From contig NZ_JACHNB010000001.1 in assembly GCF_014205225.1 (NCBI RefSeq), forward strand, positions 4,011,501-4,075,500: 64,000 bases of DNA, in the 5' to 3' direction. The position numbers were made by a program, and so were the translations under genes. Positions 1-8,770 of this stretch are shown here, one piece after another (within the stretch, counting starts at the first letter, position 1; the number at the start of each line of letters is the position of its first letter). Source of the DNA: Actinoplanes octamycinicus. GTDB lineage: Bacteria; Actinomycetota; Actinomycetes; Mycobacteriales; Micromonosporaceae. The notes under the pieces were generated by a model. It was not told the origin of the DNA. It did no database searches and worked only from the letters and a program-made list of their open reading frames with translations.

Positions 1-1430
1 CGGTCGGCCGGCTGGTCGTCGAGGGCACCGCGGGCCGGCTCGGTGGGCTGCTCGCCGCCCTGCCCGAGCACCTGGACCTGCCCGAGGTGGTGCTGGTCCG
101 CTCCGCCCTGGCCTGGGGCGACGGCCGCCCGGACGAGGCCCGCGAGCTGTTCACGCTGGCCAGCAACCTGCTGGCGATCCAGGGCAGCGACTGCGACGAG
201 GGGGTCACCCTGGCCTGCTTCCTGATGCGGTTGCTGCTGCTGGCCGGCGGCCCGGAGCCGGAGCAGGTGGCGGAGCTGGCGCCGGTGGCGAACGCGTTCC
301 TGGCGGTGGCCCCGGCCCGGAAACTGGCCCGCCGGCCGGAGCTGCGGGCGGTGCTGCTGGCCGCCGAGGGCCGGGCGCGCAACGCGTGCGGCGACGTCAA
401 CGGGGCGGTCACGGTGCTCACCGAGGCGGTGACGGCGACGCCGGCCGGCTACGAGACGCTCACGATGGACTGTCTGCGGACGGTGGCGGTGCTGGAGGCG
501 TACCGGGGGCGGCTGGGCCGGGCGGAGAGCGCGGCGCGGCAGGCCCTGGACCTGGCCACCCAGTGCGGCCTGGACCGGGATCGCCGGCCGGCCGCCGCCG
601 AGGTGACGCTCGCCTGGGTGGCCCTGGAGCGGTACGACATCGAGGCCGCCGACCGGCACCTGCGCGCCGCGCACCTCGGCGACGACCCGCTCGCGATCGC
701 CGCGCACGCCGTGGTCAAGTCACGTCGTCTGCAGGTCCGCGGCGAGCTGCGCGGCGCGCTGACCGCACTGATCCCGGTCCCGGGCGCGCCGTCCTGGCTG
801 CGCCGGGAGATCGACCTGGCCCGGGCCCGGCTGCTGATCGGCGCGGTCCGGCTGGACGACGCGGCCGAGGTCCTCAGTGTCCACACCCACCGGCGCAGCG
901 CCGACGTGGCCGTGGTCGAGGCCGGCCTGGCGCTGGCCCGCGGCGACACGTCGCGCGCGCACGAGGTCGCCCGGACGGTCGCCGACGCCGCAGGGGTGGC
1001 GACGCCGGTGGCCCTGGACGCCTGGCTGCTGCTGGCCATGCTGGCGGCCGGCGCGGACGACGCGGCCGGCGCCCGGGAGGCGCTGCGCCGGGCGCTGCGG
1101 GTGGCCGGGCCGGAGAACGTCCGGCGGCCGGTGCACCAGGTCTGGGGCGCGCTGCGACGGGTGCTGCGCGACGACGAGAAGCTGGCCGCGCTGGGTGGCC
1201 CCTCCGGTAGCCCGGCGGTCGGTGAGCCGGTGGTGGTGGAGGCGCTCAGCAAGCGGGAGCTGGACGTGCTGCGCGGGATGGCCGAGATGCTGCCGACCGA
1301 GGAGATCGCCGCCTCGATGTACGTATCGGTCAACACCGTGAAGACCCACGTGCGCAGCATCCTGCGCAAGCTGTCCGCGTCCCGGCGCAACGAGGCGGTG
1401 CGCCGGGCGCGGGCCCTGAACCTGATCTAG
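1..1430 (+). CDS. LAL-type LuxR transcriptional regulator, C-terminal part (5' end outside window)
   Basis: The frame is open from the first bases, so the true start and the expected N-terminal ATPase lie upstream of the window. What is visible is a long alpha-helical, TPR-like stretch ending in a LuxR/GerE helix-turn-helix in the last 60 residues (LSKRELDVL, then EEIAASMYVSVNTVKTH and a RKL recognition helix end). This order matches LAL regulators (MalT prototype), in which an ATPase and TPR sensor control a C-terminal DNA-binding domain. It is paralogous to the complete LAL gene at 2163. The stop codon overlaps the stop of the convergent DUF7144 gene by 4 nt. No ligand can be inferred. Confidence 0.85.
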   Translation, partial: VGRLVVEGTAGRLGGLLAALPEHLDLPEVVLVRSALAWGDGRPDEARELFTLASNLLAIQGSDCDEGVTLACFLMRLLLLAGGPEPEQVAELAPVANAFLAVAPARKLARRPELRAVLLAAEGRARNACGDVNGAVTVLTEAVTATPAGYETLTMDCLRTVAVLEAYRGRLGRAESAARQALDLATQCGLDRDRRPAAAEVTLAWVALERYDIEAADRHLRAAHLGDDPLAIAAHAVVKSRRLQVRGELRGALTALIPVPGAPSWLRREIDLARARLLIGAVRLDDAAEVLSVHTHRRSADVAVVEAGLALARGDTSRAHEVARTVADAAGVATPVALDAWLLLAMLAAGADDAAGAREALRRALRVAGPENVRRPVHQVWGALRRVLRDDEKLAALGGPSGSPAVGEPVVVEALSKRELDVLRGMAEMLPTEEIAASMYVSVNTVKTHVRSILRKLSASRRNEAVRRARALNLI

Positions 1431-1873
1431 TGCTGCTTCCGCACGGCCCCGCCGTGCGCGGCCAGGGTGTAGATGATCAGCACGTCCATGCCGATCAGGA
1501 TGGAGGCCCAGACCGGCTGGGCGGCGATGAACATGAAGTGCAGCAGGGCGCCGAGGAAGGCGATCAGGATGCCGATCGCCCGGCCCCAGATCCGGCCGAG
1601 GAAGACACCACCCGCGGCCACCAGCGACAGCAGGCCGAGGCCGACGTGCACCCAGCCCCAGGTGGTGTAACTCATCTGGAGCACGAGCGCGTCGGAGGAC
1701 ACCAGGTAGAAGTGGTCCTCGTAGAGGGCCACCAGGCCCTCGGTCAGCTGGAAGACACCCAGGGTCAGCAGGAGGACTCCGGCGAAGACCACCATGCCGG
1801 CCCAGCCGGTGGCCGGCGCGGCGGGCGCGTCGGCCCCGGTCGGTCGCTCACTTGCGTAGCTACTGTTCGACAT
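1427..1873 (-). CDS. DUF7144-type four-helix membrane protein (copy 1 of 3)
   Basis: A 148-residue protein with a short polar N-terminus and four predicted membrane segments. The family hallmark is the opening WAGMVVFAGVLLL helix, followed by a GLVALYEDHFY-type loop, a TTWGWVHVGLG segment and a final helix ending in AAHGG. Two clear paralogues lie at 13456 and 18949. The function of the family is unknown; a role in membrane or stress physiology is only inferred from its neighbours. It starts at ATG 1873 and is divergent from the LAL regulator at 2163. The shared 289-bp intergenic region carries inverted repeats. Confidence 0.85.
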   Translation of the reverse strand: MSNSSYASERPTGADAPAAPATGWAGMVVFAGVLLLTLGVFQLTEGLVALYEDHFYLVSSDALVLQMSYTTWGWVHVGLGLLSLVAAGGVFLGRIWGRAIGILIAFLGALLHFMFIAAQPVWASILIGMDVLIIYTLAAHGGAVRKQH

Positions 1874-1897
1874 GCACCTAGAAGACCTCTTGCGGCC

Positions 1898-1953
1898 GGT
1901 TCACACCTCCCGCGTCAAGGGTGAACCTCACTCAAGATCGTGCAACTTGCACG
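1898..1953. promoter_or_regulatory. Inverted repeats between DUF7144 gene and LAL regulator
   Basis: Two symmetric elements lie in this divergent intergenic region: GGTTCAC (1898-1904) facing GTGAACC (1921-1927), and a perfect 15-bp palindrome CGTGCAA-c-TTGCACG (1939-1953). The second is unusually AT-balanced for this DNA and is a good candidate operator for control of 1873(-) and/or 2163(+). The rest of 1874-2162 shows nothing recognisable. Confidence 0.45.
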
Positions 1954-2162
1954 TTGGAATGCGCGGTACGTGCGAATACGGGGGGTTGCCGGTCTTGCAC
2001 GCCCTGTGATTCCGTGTCGGGGTGGCCCGACCGGTCGCGCACTGATCGTCACGGCTGTGGCTCTGGGGGCGGGGCTCGCAGCGTGAAGCTTCAACTATCA
2101 GTTACGGACAGTGATGTCGGCCGGTTCCAGGCCAACAATGCTTTCGGGGGGTTGGGGGCATC

Positions 2163-4787
2163 ATGCGAGAGGCAGCGGGCAGTGGCCCGCCGGCACACAT
2201 AGCGGCCCGGGTGGCCCGTCCGCGACTGCCGCAGGGGGTGATCTGGCGGACCCGGCTGGCCGAGATGATCGACGTCGGCGCCCGCCACGCGGTGACGCTG
2301 ATCTGTGCCGGGCCGGGCTGGGGCAAGACCGCGCTGGCCTCCGCGTGGGCCGGCGCCCGCTCGATGGGCGGCCCGATCGCCTGGATGTCCTGCGAGGCCG
2401 GGCACAACGATCCGTACGTGTTCTGGTCCGACCTGATCCTGGCCCTGCGCACCAGCGGCGCGGTCCGGCCCGGCACCCCGATCCCGGACCGCGGGCCGGT
2501 GCTCTCCGTCGACGCCCCGGCGTTCCTGCGCCGGCTCGGCTCCGGCCTGGCCACGATGCCGTCGCCGGTCGTGGTGATCCTGGACGACCTGCAGGAGATC
2601 CGGGACCCGCGGGTGCTGGACGGGCTCGGCGGCCTGATCCGGAACCCGCCGGAGCGGTTGCGCCTGGTGCTGATCAGCCGGGCCGAGCCGGACCTGCCGC
2701 TGCACCGGCTCCGGGCGGCCGGCGAGCTGACCGAGATCAAGGCCCACGACCTGGCCTTCCGGGTGGACGAGGCGGGCGAGCTGCTCGCCCTGCGCGGCCG
2801 CCGGCTGCCGGTGGACCGGCTGGCCGAGCTGGTCCGCGGCACCGAGGGCTGGGCCGCCGGGCTGCGCCTGGCGCTGGACGCGCCGGCCGGCGTCGGCCCG
2901 GACGAGGCGGCCGCCGACTACCTGGTCCGCGAGGTGCTGGCCGGGCAGCCCCCGGAGGTCCGCGAGTTCCTGCTCTGGACCAGCGTGCCGGACCGGGTCT
3001 CCGGCGCCCTGGCCGAGGCGCTGACCGGCCGGCGCAACGGCGAGCAGCTGCTGGCCGAGCTGGAGCGGGCGAACCTCTTCCTGGAACGGGTCGGTACGAA
3101 CGGCTGGTTCCGTTACCACCGGCAGTTCCGTGCCGCGCTGCGCCGCCAGCTGCTCTTCGAGCAGAACGGCACGGTGTCCCGGCTGCACCTGCTGGCCGCC
3201 CAGTGGCACGCCCGGGTGGGCAACCCGCTGGCCGCGCTCAACCACGCCGCCACCGCCGGTGACTGGCAGCTGGTCGGCCGTCTGGTGGTCGACTACGGGA
3301 TGCCGCTGTTCGGCTCCTCGGACCGCACCGACATCGCCGCGCTGCTCCAGCGGATCCCGGCCGAGCGCCTGGACGACAGCGCCGAGCTGGCCTTCTGCGC
3401 GGTGCTGCGGACCTACGCGCTCGGTGACGTGGCCGGCGTGGCCGGCCGGGTCGCGCACTGCCGGGCGATGCTGGCCGACCGGAGCGCCGAGGACCGCCGG
3501 GTGATCGGGCTGGCGCTGGACATGGTCGAGGCGGTCATCGTCTTCCGCTGGCGGGGGGACATGCCCCGGCTGGTGGACGCCTTCACCGAGGTGCTCGCCG
3601 AGCTGGGCCGGCTGCGCTGGGACCAGGTGCCGGCGATGCCGCAGTACCGGGCGCTCGCCCTGCTCAACAAGGGCATCGGGATGATCTGGACGGACCGGTT
3701 CGACCACGCCGACCGCTACCTGTGGGCGGCCGCCACCGGCGCCCGGGCGGCCGGGGTGCCGATCGTCGAGATCAGCGCGTTCGGCCACCTGGCGCTGCTC
3801 AGCGTGATCCAGGGCTCGATGGTGGAGGCCCGCGAGCACGTCGCCGCGGCGGTCGGGGTGGCCCGCCGGATCGACGCCGAGGACCGGGCGCCGGTCGCCG
3901 CGGCCCTGCTCGCCCAGGCGGTGATCGACCAGGAGCAGGGCCGGGAGGCGGAGGCCGAGGAGTCGCTGCGGCGCGCGCTGCACGCCTCGGGCGAGCAGCC
4001 GGAGGCGGCGCTGGCCGTGCTCACCGGCGTGATCCGGGCCTACCTGCTGATCGACCGCGGCGAGGCGAACTCGGCCCGGGCGCTGCTCGGCGTGGTGGCC
4101 GAGGAGGCCGGGCCGGGTCTGGTCGCGCCGATCCTGCAGCGGATCCTCGACGTCGCGCACAGCGAGATCGATCTGGCCCGCGGCCGGCCGAACGCGGTGC
4201 TCGACCGCTACGCCGGGCGGGCCGGGCTCTACCCGGCCGAGCAGCTGCGGGTGGCGCAGGCCTGGCAGGCGGCCGGTCTGCCGGCCCGGGCCGAAGAGCT
4301 GCTGGCCCGGGTCCGGGAGGGCACCGACCGGCTGGCCGCGGTCTCCGCCTGGCTGCTCACCGCGCTCGCGGCCGACGCGCAGGGCCGCGGGCAGCGGGCC
4401 GCCGACGCGATGGCCCGCGCGCTGGCCGGGGCCGAGCCGGAGCACCTCCGGCGGCCGTTCCGCCGCTTCGACGCGGACCGGGTGCTGGTGCTGGCCGAGC
4501 GGCAGCAGTGGCTGACCGAGTCGCCCGGCCCGTCCGGGGAGAGCGTGCTCGCCGAGATCACCGGCGAGATCCCGATCATCGGGGGGCCGGCGGCCGGTCC
4601 GCTCAGCGAGCGGGAGATCGACGTCCTGCAATATCTGCCGACCGTGCTGACCGCCGGCGAGATCGCCGAGAACCTCGGCATCTCGGTGAACACGGTCAAG
4701 GCGCACATGCGCTCGATCTATCGCAAGCTGGGCGCCGGGCGTCGCCGAGAGGCCGTGGTCACGGCTCGTCAGCTGGGGCTGCTGTGA
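2163..4787 (+). CDS. LAL-family (MalT-like) LuxR transcriptional regulator
   Basis: This 874-residue protein has the full architecture of a large ATP-binding LuxR regulator. The N-terminal P-loop is AGPGWGKT at about 49-56 and Walker B is VVVILDDLQEI near 136-146, followed by a LISRAEP sensor-like segment and a TPR-like helical region from about 330 to 780. A C-terminal GerE helix-turn-helix (LSEREIDVL, GEIAENLGISVNTVKAHMRS) occupies the last 65 residues. In this family ATP and an effector drive oligomerisation and promoter activation, with MalT as the model. The start is ATG 2163, preceded by a G-rich stretch. It sits at the edge of a gene block carrying MalT-box-like inverted repeats and is the best local candidate to bind them. 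That link is inferred. Confidence 0.9.
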   Translation: MREAAGSGPPAHIAARVARPRLPQGVIWRTRLAEMIDVGARHAVTLICAGPGWGKTALASAWAGARSMGGPIAWMSCEAGHNDPYVFWSDLILALRTSGAVRPGTPIPDRGPVLSVDAPAFLRRLGSGLATMPSPVVVILDDLQEIRDPRVLDGLGGLIRNPPERLRLVLISRAEPDLPLHRLRAAGELTEIKAHDLAFRVDEAGELLALRGRRLPVDRLAELVRGTEGWAAGLRLALDAPAGVGPDEAAADYLVREVLAGQPPEVREFLLWTSVPDRVSGALAEALTGRRNGEQLLAELERANLFLERVGTNGWFRYHRQFRAALRRQLLFEQNGTVSRLHLLAAQWHARVGNPLAALNHAATAGDWQLVGRLVVDYGMPLFGSSDRTDIAALLQRIPAERLDDSAELAFCAVLRTYALGDVAGVAGRVAHCRAMLADRSAEDRRVIGLALDMVEAVIVFRWRGDMPRLVDAFTEVLAELGRLRWDQVPAMPQYRALALLNKGIGMIWTDRFDHADRYLWAAATGARAAGVPIVEISAFGHLALLSVIQGSMVEAREHVAAAVGVARRIDAEDRAPVAAALLAQAVIDQEQGREAEAEESLRRALHASGEQPEAALAVLTGVIRAYLLIDRGEANSARALLGVVAEEAGPGLVAPILQRILDVAHSEIDLARGRPNAVLDRYAGRAGLYPAEQLRVAQAWQAAGLPARAEELLARVREGTDRLAAVSAWLLTALAADAQGRGQRAADAMARALAGAEPEHLRRPFRRFDADRVLVLAERQQWLTESPGPSGESVLAEITGEIPIIGGPAAGPLSEREIDVLQYLPTVLTAGEIAENLGISVNTVKAHMRSIYRKLGAGRRREAVVTARQLGLL

Positions 4788-5604
4788 GGAATTCCCGGCT
4801 GAGCAGGTTGCCGATGATCGCCGCCAGCAGCAGGCAGAAGGAGAGCACGTAAAGCCAGCCGATGTAGGTGAAGGCCAGCCCGATCGTGCCGTACCGGTCG
4901 GCGCTGGACTGCAGCGCCCGGGGCAGATAGATCGCCCCGGCGCCGCGCACCGCGATCATCAGCAGGCCGAAGACCAGACCACCGGCCAGCAGCGGGCCCT
5001 TCGGGGCCCGCCGGCCGAGCAGCAGCCAGGGCAACAGGACCGCCAGCGCGCAGTCCGCGACGAAGGCGACCAGCACCCCGGAGACGTGCGGGGCCGGCAG
5101 CAGCGAGGCCACCCAGCCCAGCACCCGGGCGAAGAGCAGGAACACCACCAGCACCACCACGGTGCCGATCTGCCGCCCGGACGCCGCCGCGCCGCCGGGC
5201 TTCTCCCGCACCGTCCACACCACCAGGTAGGAGCGGACCAGCGCCCGGCTCAGCCCGGTCGCCGAGAGCAGCACGATCAGGCAGCCGACCACGCCGAACG
5301 CGTTGCTGTGGCTGCCGCTGAGCGCCTGCTGCAGCAGCCGCTCGCTGGTGGCCGGCAGGTGCAGCACCTCGGCCAGCCGGGCCCGGTGACCGGCCCCGAC
5401 CAGCGCCGCCAGCATGATCAGGAGCGGGAAGACCGAGGTGAACGACTGCGCCGCCAGGGTCATCGAGCGGTCGAAGATCTGCACCCGGACCAGTTCCCCG
5501 GCGCCGTCCAGCACCAGCCTGCCGACCCGCCCGCCGAGCCACAGCGCGGCCCGCGGCCGCAGCCAGGCCGGGATCCGCGACTCCCATCCGGTCGGTTCCG
5601 GCAT
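4759..5604 (-). CDS. YihY/BrkB family inner-membrane protein (copy 1)
   Basis: A 281-residue protein with the family layout: an N-terminal amphipathic stretch, the hallmark ...SMTLAAQSFTSVFPLL first helix, and about six membrane helices ending in a GWLYVLSFCLLLAAIIGN segment. The family was once called ribonuclease BN by mistake and the transported substrate is unknown. It starts at ATG 5604 with GGAGGTGA as Shine-Dalgarno on the minus strand. Its 3' end overlaps the convergent LAL regulator by 29 nt. A copy of the recurrent inverted repeat (5655-5671) with a GACAGT -10-like element lies upstream. A second family member is at 12578. Confidence 0.88.
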   Translation of the reverse strand: MPEPTGWESRIPAWLRPRAALWLGGRVGRLVLDGAGELVRVQIFDRSMTLAAQSFTSVFPLLIMLAALVGAGHRARLAEVLHLPATSERLLQQALSGSHSNAFGVVGCLIVLLSATGLSRALVRSYLVVWTVREKPGGAAASGRQIGTVVVLVVFLLFARVLGWVASLLPAPHVSGVLVAFVADCALAVLLPWLLLGRRAPKGPLLAGGLVFGLLMIAVRGAGAIYLPRALQSSADRYGTIGLAFTYIGWLYVLSFCLLLAAIIGNLLSREFLTAAPADEP

Positions 5605-5654
5605 GGCGACTCACCTCCGGTGGCTCACTGTCCGCGAGCCGCCGCCGGGCCACC

Positions 5655-5671
5655 CCATCCCACGGGAGTGA
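5655..5671. promoter_or_regulatory. Recurrent inverted repeat TCAYCC-N5-GGRTGA, site 1
   Basis: The plus strand reads CCATCC-CACGG-GAGTGA, one base off the consensus on the left arm. On the minus strand GACAGT (5627-5632) follows after exactly 22 nt, upstream of the YihY gene starting at 5604. On the plus strand GAGCGT (5694-5699) also follows after 22 nt, so the site may fire both ways. Confidence 0.55.
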
Positions 5672-5769
5672 AAACCGCTTTCCGGTACGACCGGAGCGTC
5701 CCGCCGCCCGGGCCCGCCCCGCCGCCCGGCCGTCCGGCCGTCCCTTCCCTCCGTCGGTCGTTCCGCCGT

Positions 5770-5786
5770 TCACCCCGCCGGAGTGA
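5770..5786. promoter_or_regulatory. Recurrent inverted repeat, site 2, with leaderless-type promoter
   Basis: TCACCC-CGCCG-GAGTGA, followed after 22 nt by GACGCT (5809-5814) and 6 nt later by ATG 5821. No Shine-Dalgarno fits in that gap, so transcription probably starts at or near the ATG. Confidence 0.6.
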
Positions 5787-5820
5787 GGTGGCGACGCCGG
5801 CCGGCCGGGACGCTGAGGCG

Positions 5821-7764
5821 ATGCGGGTCAGGGAGCTTCTCGTCACCATCGGGCTCGGGACCGTCGTCGTCGGGGTGACCATCGCCGTGCTCCCCGGGAT
5901 CAGCGCCGACGACGGCTGGTCGGTGCTGGCCGTGGCGATCCTGGTCGGCGCGCTCGGCGCGGTGGTCCGGCCGATCGTGGTGCGGCTGCTCTCCGCCCTC
6001 GGCTGGATCGGCGTGGTGGCCGGCTGGCTGGTCTGCCAGGCGCTGGTGGTGTGGGCCGCGCTGCTGCTGGCGCCGGGGGTGCACGTGACCGAGTTCTGGG
6101 CCGCCTTCGTGGCCGCCTGGCTCGGCGGGGCGCTGATGAGCGTGGGTCTCTGGGTGGTCACGGCGGGACAGGACGGCGCGGTCACCCAGCATCTGCTCCG
6201 GGTCAACCGGCGGTTCCGCGAACAGGTGCCGCGGACCGAGACGCCGGGCGTGCTGTTCCTGCAGATCGACGGGCTCTCCGCGCCGCTCGCCCGGTGGGCG
6301 ATCGACGCCGGCAACCTGCCCACCCTGGGCCGCTGGCTGGCCGGCGGCAGCCACGCGCTGGTCGAGTGGCACGCGCAGCTGCCGGCCACCACCCCGGCCA
6401 GCCAGGCCGGCCTGCTGCACGGGGCGAGCGCCCAGGTGCCGGCCTTCCGGTGGTACGAGAAGGACACCGGCCGGCTGGTCGTCACCAACCACCCGCAGGA
6501 CGCCGCGCTGGTGGAGAGCCGCTGCTCGGACGGGCAGGGGCTGCTGGCCGACGGCGGGGTGAGCGTCAGCAACGTGTTCTCCGGCGACGCTCCGACCTCG
6601 CTGCTGACGATGAGCACCGCCCGGCGCGGCAACGCCCCGGCGCACTACGTCAGCTCGTTCCTGCTCGACCCGTTCGGCCTGACCCGCTCGCTGGTGCTGA
6701 CCGTCGGGGAGATCGTCAAGGAGCTGCACCAGGCTCGCCGGCAGCGGCTCCGCCGGGTCCAGCCGCGGATGCGCCGCACCTGGTCGTACGTGCTGCTGCG
6801 GGGCGCCACCAACGTGATGCTGCGGCACCTGAACCTGGCCGTGCTGGCCGAGCAGATGATGCGCGGGGCGCCGTCGGTCTACTGCGACTTCGTCGACTAC
6901 GACGAGATCGCGCACCACGCCGGGCCGGCCCGGCCGGAGTCGCTGGCCTCGCTGGAGGGGATCGACGCGGCGCTGGCCACGCTGGAGGAGGTCGCCGCGG
7001 CGGCGCCCCGGCCGTACCGGTTCGTGGTGCTCTCCGATCACGGCCAGAGTCAGGGCGCGACGTTCCGCCAGCGGTACGGGATCCGGCTGGAGGACCTGCT
7101 CGCCGAGCTGACCACGACCCGCGACGTGGTGGTGGCGGAGGAGGACGAGCAGGGCGGGCGGGCGCGGAATCTGCGGGCCGGCGTCGGGGGCGCCGCGCGG
7201 CGTGCGCCGCGGCGTACCGGGAAGCCGGAACCGGAAGGGACAGCGGACCGGGCCGAGCTGGTGGTCGCGGCGTCGGGAAATCTGGCGCTGGTCTATTTCG
7301 CGCGGCGACCGGGGCGGGTCACCCTCGAAGAGATCACCGAGTGGCACCCGGAGCTGCTGCCGGGCCTGACCAGCCACCCTGGGGTCGGCTGGGTGCTGGT
7401 CCGCTCGGAGCGGGAGGGGCCGATCGTGCTCGGTCGTGACGGGCGCCGCTGGCTCGACGACGACCACGTCATGGGGGTCGATCCGCTGCTCGGGTTCGGG
7501 CCGCACGCGGCCGACGACCTGCGCCGGCACGACCGCCTCGCGCACACCGGCGACCTGGTGGTGAACAGCCTGTGGGACCCGGTCAGCCAGGAGGTCGCCG
7601 CCTTCGAGGAGCTGATCGGCTGCCACGGCGGGCTGGGCGGCCAGCAGAACCGGCCGGTGCTGATCCACCCGCGGGACTGGGCCGCGCCCGGCGAGCTGAT
7701 CGGCGCCGACGACGTCTACCGGTACCTGAGCGGGTGCCTGAAGAAGCTCGCCCCACCGGGGTGA
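5821..7764 (+). CDS. Holin-like membrane domain fused to alkaline-phosphatase-superfamily phosphodiesterase
   Basis: A 647-residue protein. Residues 1-120 carry four hydrophobic helices like the phage-holin-family domains common in actinobacteria. From about residue 140 a type I phosphodiesterase/nucleotide pyrophosphatase fold begins: FLQIDGLSAPLARW at the first metal and nucleophile region, NLPTLGRW, then FVDYDEIAHHAG and VVLSDHGQSQG, which are metal-ligand motifs of the superfamily. The enzyme presumably hydrolyses a phosphodiester or phosphate monoester at the membrane; the substrate is unknown. I chose ATG 5821 because translation further upstream is low-complexity Pro/Arg and because the promoter-like element ends just before it. 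The gene downstream starts 24 nt later. Confidence 0.85.
   Translation: MRVRELLVTIGLGTVVVGVTIAVLPGISADDGWSVLAVAILVGALGAVVRPIVVRLLSALGWIGVVAGWLVCQALVVWAALLLAPGVHVTEFWAAFVAAWLGGALMSVGLWVVTAGQDGAVTQHLLRVNRRFREQVPRTETPGVLFLQIDGLSAPLARWAIDAGNLPTLGRWLAGGSHALVEWHAQLPATTPASQAGLLHGASAQVPAFRWYEKDTGRLVVTNHPQDAALVESRCSDGQGLLADGGVSVSNVFSGDAPTSLLTMSTARRGNAPAHYVSSFLLDPFGLTRSLVLTVGEIVKELHQARRQRLRRVQPRMRRTWSYVLLRGATNVMLRHLNLAVLAEQMMRGAPSVYCDFVDYDEIAHHAGPARPESLASLEGIDAALATLEEVAAAAPRPYRFVVLSDHGQSQGATFRQRYGIRLEDLLAELTTTRDVVVAEEDEQGGRARNLRAGVGGAARRAPRRTGKPEPEGTADRAELVVAASGNLALVYFARRPGRVTLEEITEWHPELLPGLTSHPGVGWVLVRSEREGPIVLGRDGRRWLDDDHVMGVDPLLGFGPHAADDLRRHDRLAHTGDLVVNSLWDPVSQEVAAFEELIGCHGGLGGQQNRPVLIHPRDWAAPGELIGADDVYRYLSGCLKKLAPPG
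7748..7764. promoter_or_regulatory. Recurrent inverted repeat, weak site 3
   Basis: TCGCCC-CACCG-GGGTGA overlaps the stop codon of the phosphodiesterase gene, 24 nt before ATG 7789. The arms match with one deviation, but no GAnnnT element sits at the usual spacing and the next gene has a normal GAAGGAG ribosome site. It may be chance. Confidence 0.3.
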
Positions 7765-7788
7765 ACCGCACACTGAGAAGGAGTCGCG

Positions 7789-8625
7789 ATGTGTCGCTGG
7801 CTGGCGTATTCGGGCACCCCGATCCGCCTGGAAGAGCTGCTCTACAAACCACGGTATTCGCTGATCGACCAGAGCATGCACTCCCGCCAGGGGGTGGAGA
7901 CCACCAACGGCGACGGCTTCGGGGTCGGCTGGTACCCGGTGGACGGCCCGGCCGAGCCGGCGCTGTTCCGTGGCGTCGGGCCGGCCTGGAGCGACGCCAA
8001 CCTGCGCGAGATCGCCCGGTCCACGGTGTCGCCGCTGTTCCTGGCGCACATCCGGGCCAGCACCGGCACCGCGGTGCAGCAGACCAACTGCCACCCGTTC
8101 CGGCACGAGAACTGGCTCTGGCTGCACAACGGCTCGATCCGGGAGTTCGCCAAGCTCAAGCGTGACCTGGTGCTGGCCGTCGACCCGCGGCTCTACGCGT
8201 CGCTGGCCGGTTCCACCGACTCCGAGGTGATGTTCCACCTGGCGCTGACCTTCGGGCTGCGGGACCGGCCGGTGGCCGCGGTGGAGCGGATGGCCGGGCT
8301 GGTCGAGGCGGTCGGCCGCGCGCACAACGTGGACAATCCGCTGCAGATGACGGTGGCCACCACCGACGGGGACCGGGTCTGGGCCTTCCGCTACTCCAGC
8401 GAGGGGCACAGCCGGTCGCTGTACTACAGCACCGAGACCACCGCGCTGCAGCGGCTCTACCCGGACAACGCCCGGCTGCAGCAGCTCTCCGAGGAGTCCC
8501 GGCTGGTCGTCTCCGAGCCGCTCGCCGATCTCGAGGGCGCCTGGCAGCCGGTGCCGGAGTCCAGCTACGGGGTGATCCAGAAGGGCGCCGACGAGCTGGG
8601 CCGCTTCGAGCCGGCCGCGCCCTGA
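7789..8625 (+). CDS. Class II glutamine amidotransferase (YafJ/EgtC-like)
   Basis: A 278-residue protein that begins MCRWLAYSG, so processing of Met1 would expose Cys2 as the N-terminal nucleophile of a class II amidotransferase. Further family signs are the segment around NGDGFGVGWY, FLAHIRASTGT (glutamine-site Arg), the NCHPF block and LAGSTDSEV. The length fits stand-alone glutamine-hydrolase homologues such as YafJ. The in vivo acceptor is unknown, and no ergothioneine genes (egtB/egtD) are nearby, so an EgtC role is not supported. GAAGGAG lies 8 nt before the ATG. It probably forms an operon with the phosphodiesterase and the following metallophosphoesterase. Confidence 0.88.
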   Translation: MCRWLAYSGTPIRLEELLYKPRYSLIDQSMHSRQGVETTNGDGFGVGWYPVDGPAEPALFRGVGPAWSDANLREIARSTVSPLFLAHIRASTGTAVQQTNCHPFRHENWLWLHNGSIREFAKLKRDLVLAVDPRLYASLAGSTDSEVMFHLALTFGLRDRPVAAVERMAGLVEAVGRAHNVDNPLQMTVATTDGDRVWAFRYSSEGHSRSLYYSTETTALQRLYPDNARLQQLSEESRLVVSEPLADLEGAWQPVPESSYGVIQKGADELGRFEPAAP

Positions 8626-8770
8626 GCCGGGACCGCCATGCCCCGCGCGCTGCCGCCCGGCGAGTCGGTCGTGATCATGACCGATGGCGAAGGTCGTTCC
8701 TCCCGGTGAGTGTCGTCGCCGCACTCACCGCGCCGGCCCGGCTCGGACCGCGTCCCGCCGGGCCGGCGCC

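Noticed and set aside
2091..4706. 871-codon open frame antisense to the LAL regulator
   Set aside because: Arg/Pro/Gln/His-rich with no domain motifs; a GC-bias shadow of the real gene. The same applies to the 984-codon frame antisense to 5770-8724.
5821..6180. Prophage remnant from the holin-like domain
   Set aside because: No other phage gene, attachment site or tRNA junction is seen, and the helices are fused in frame to an enzyme domain.
7789..8625. Ergothioneine biosynthesis protein EgtC
   Set aside because: The fold fits, but no egtA, egtB, egtD or egtE homologue is nearby, so only the class II amidotransferase level is supported.
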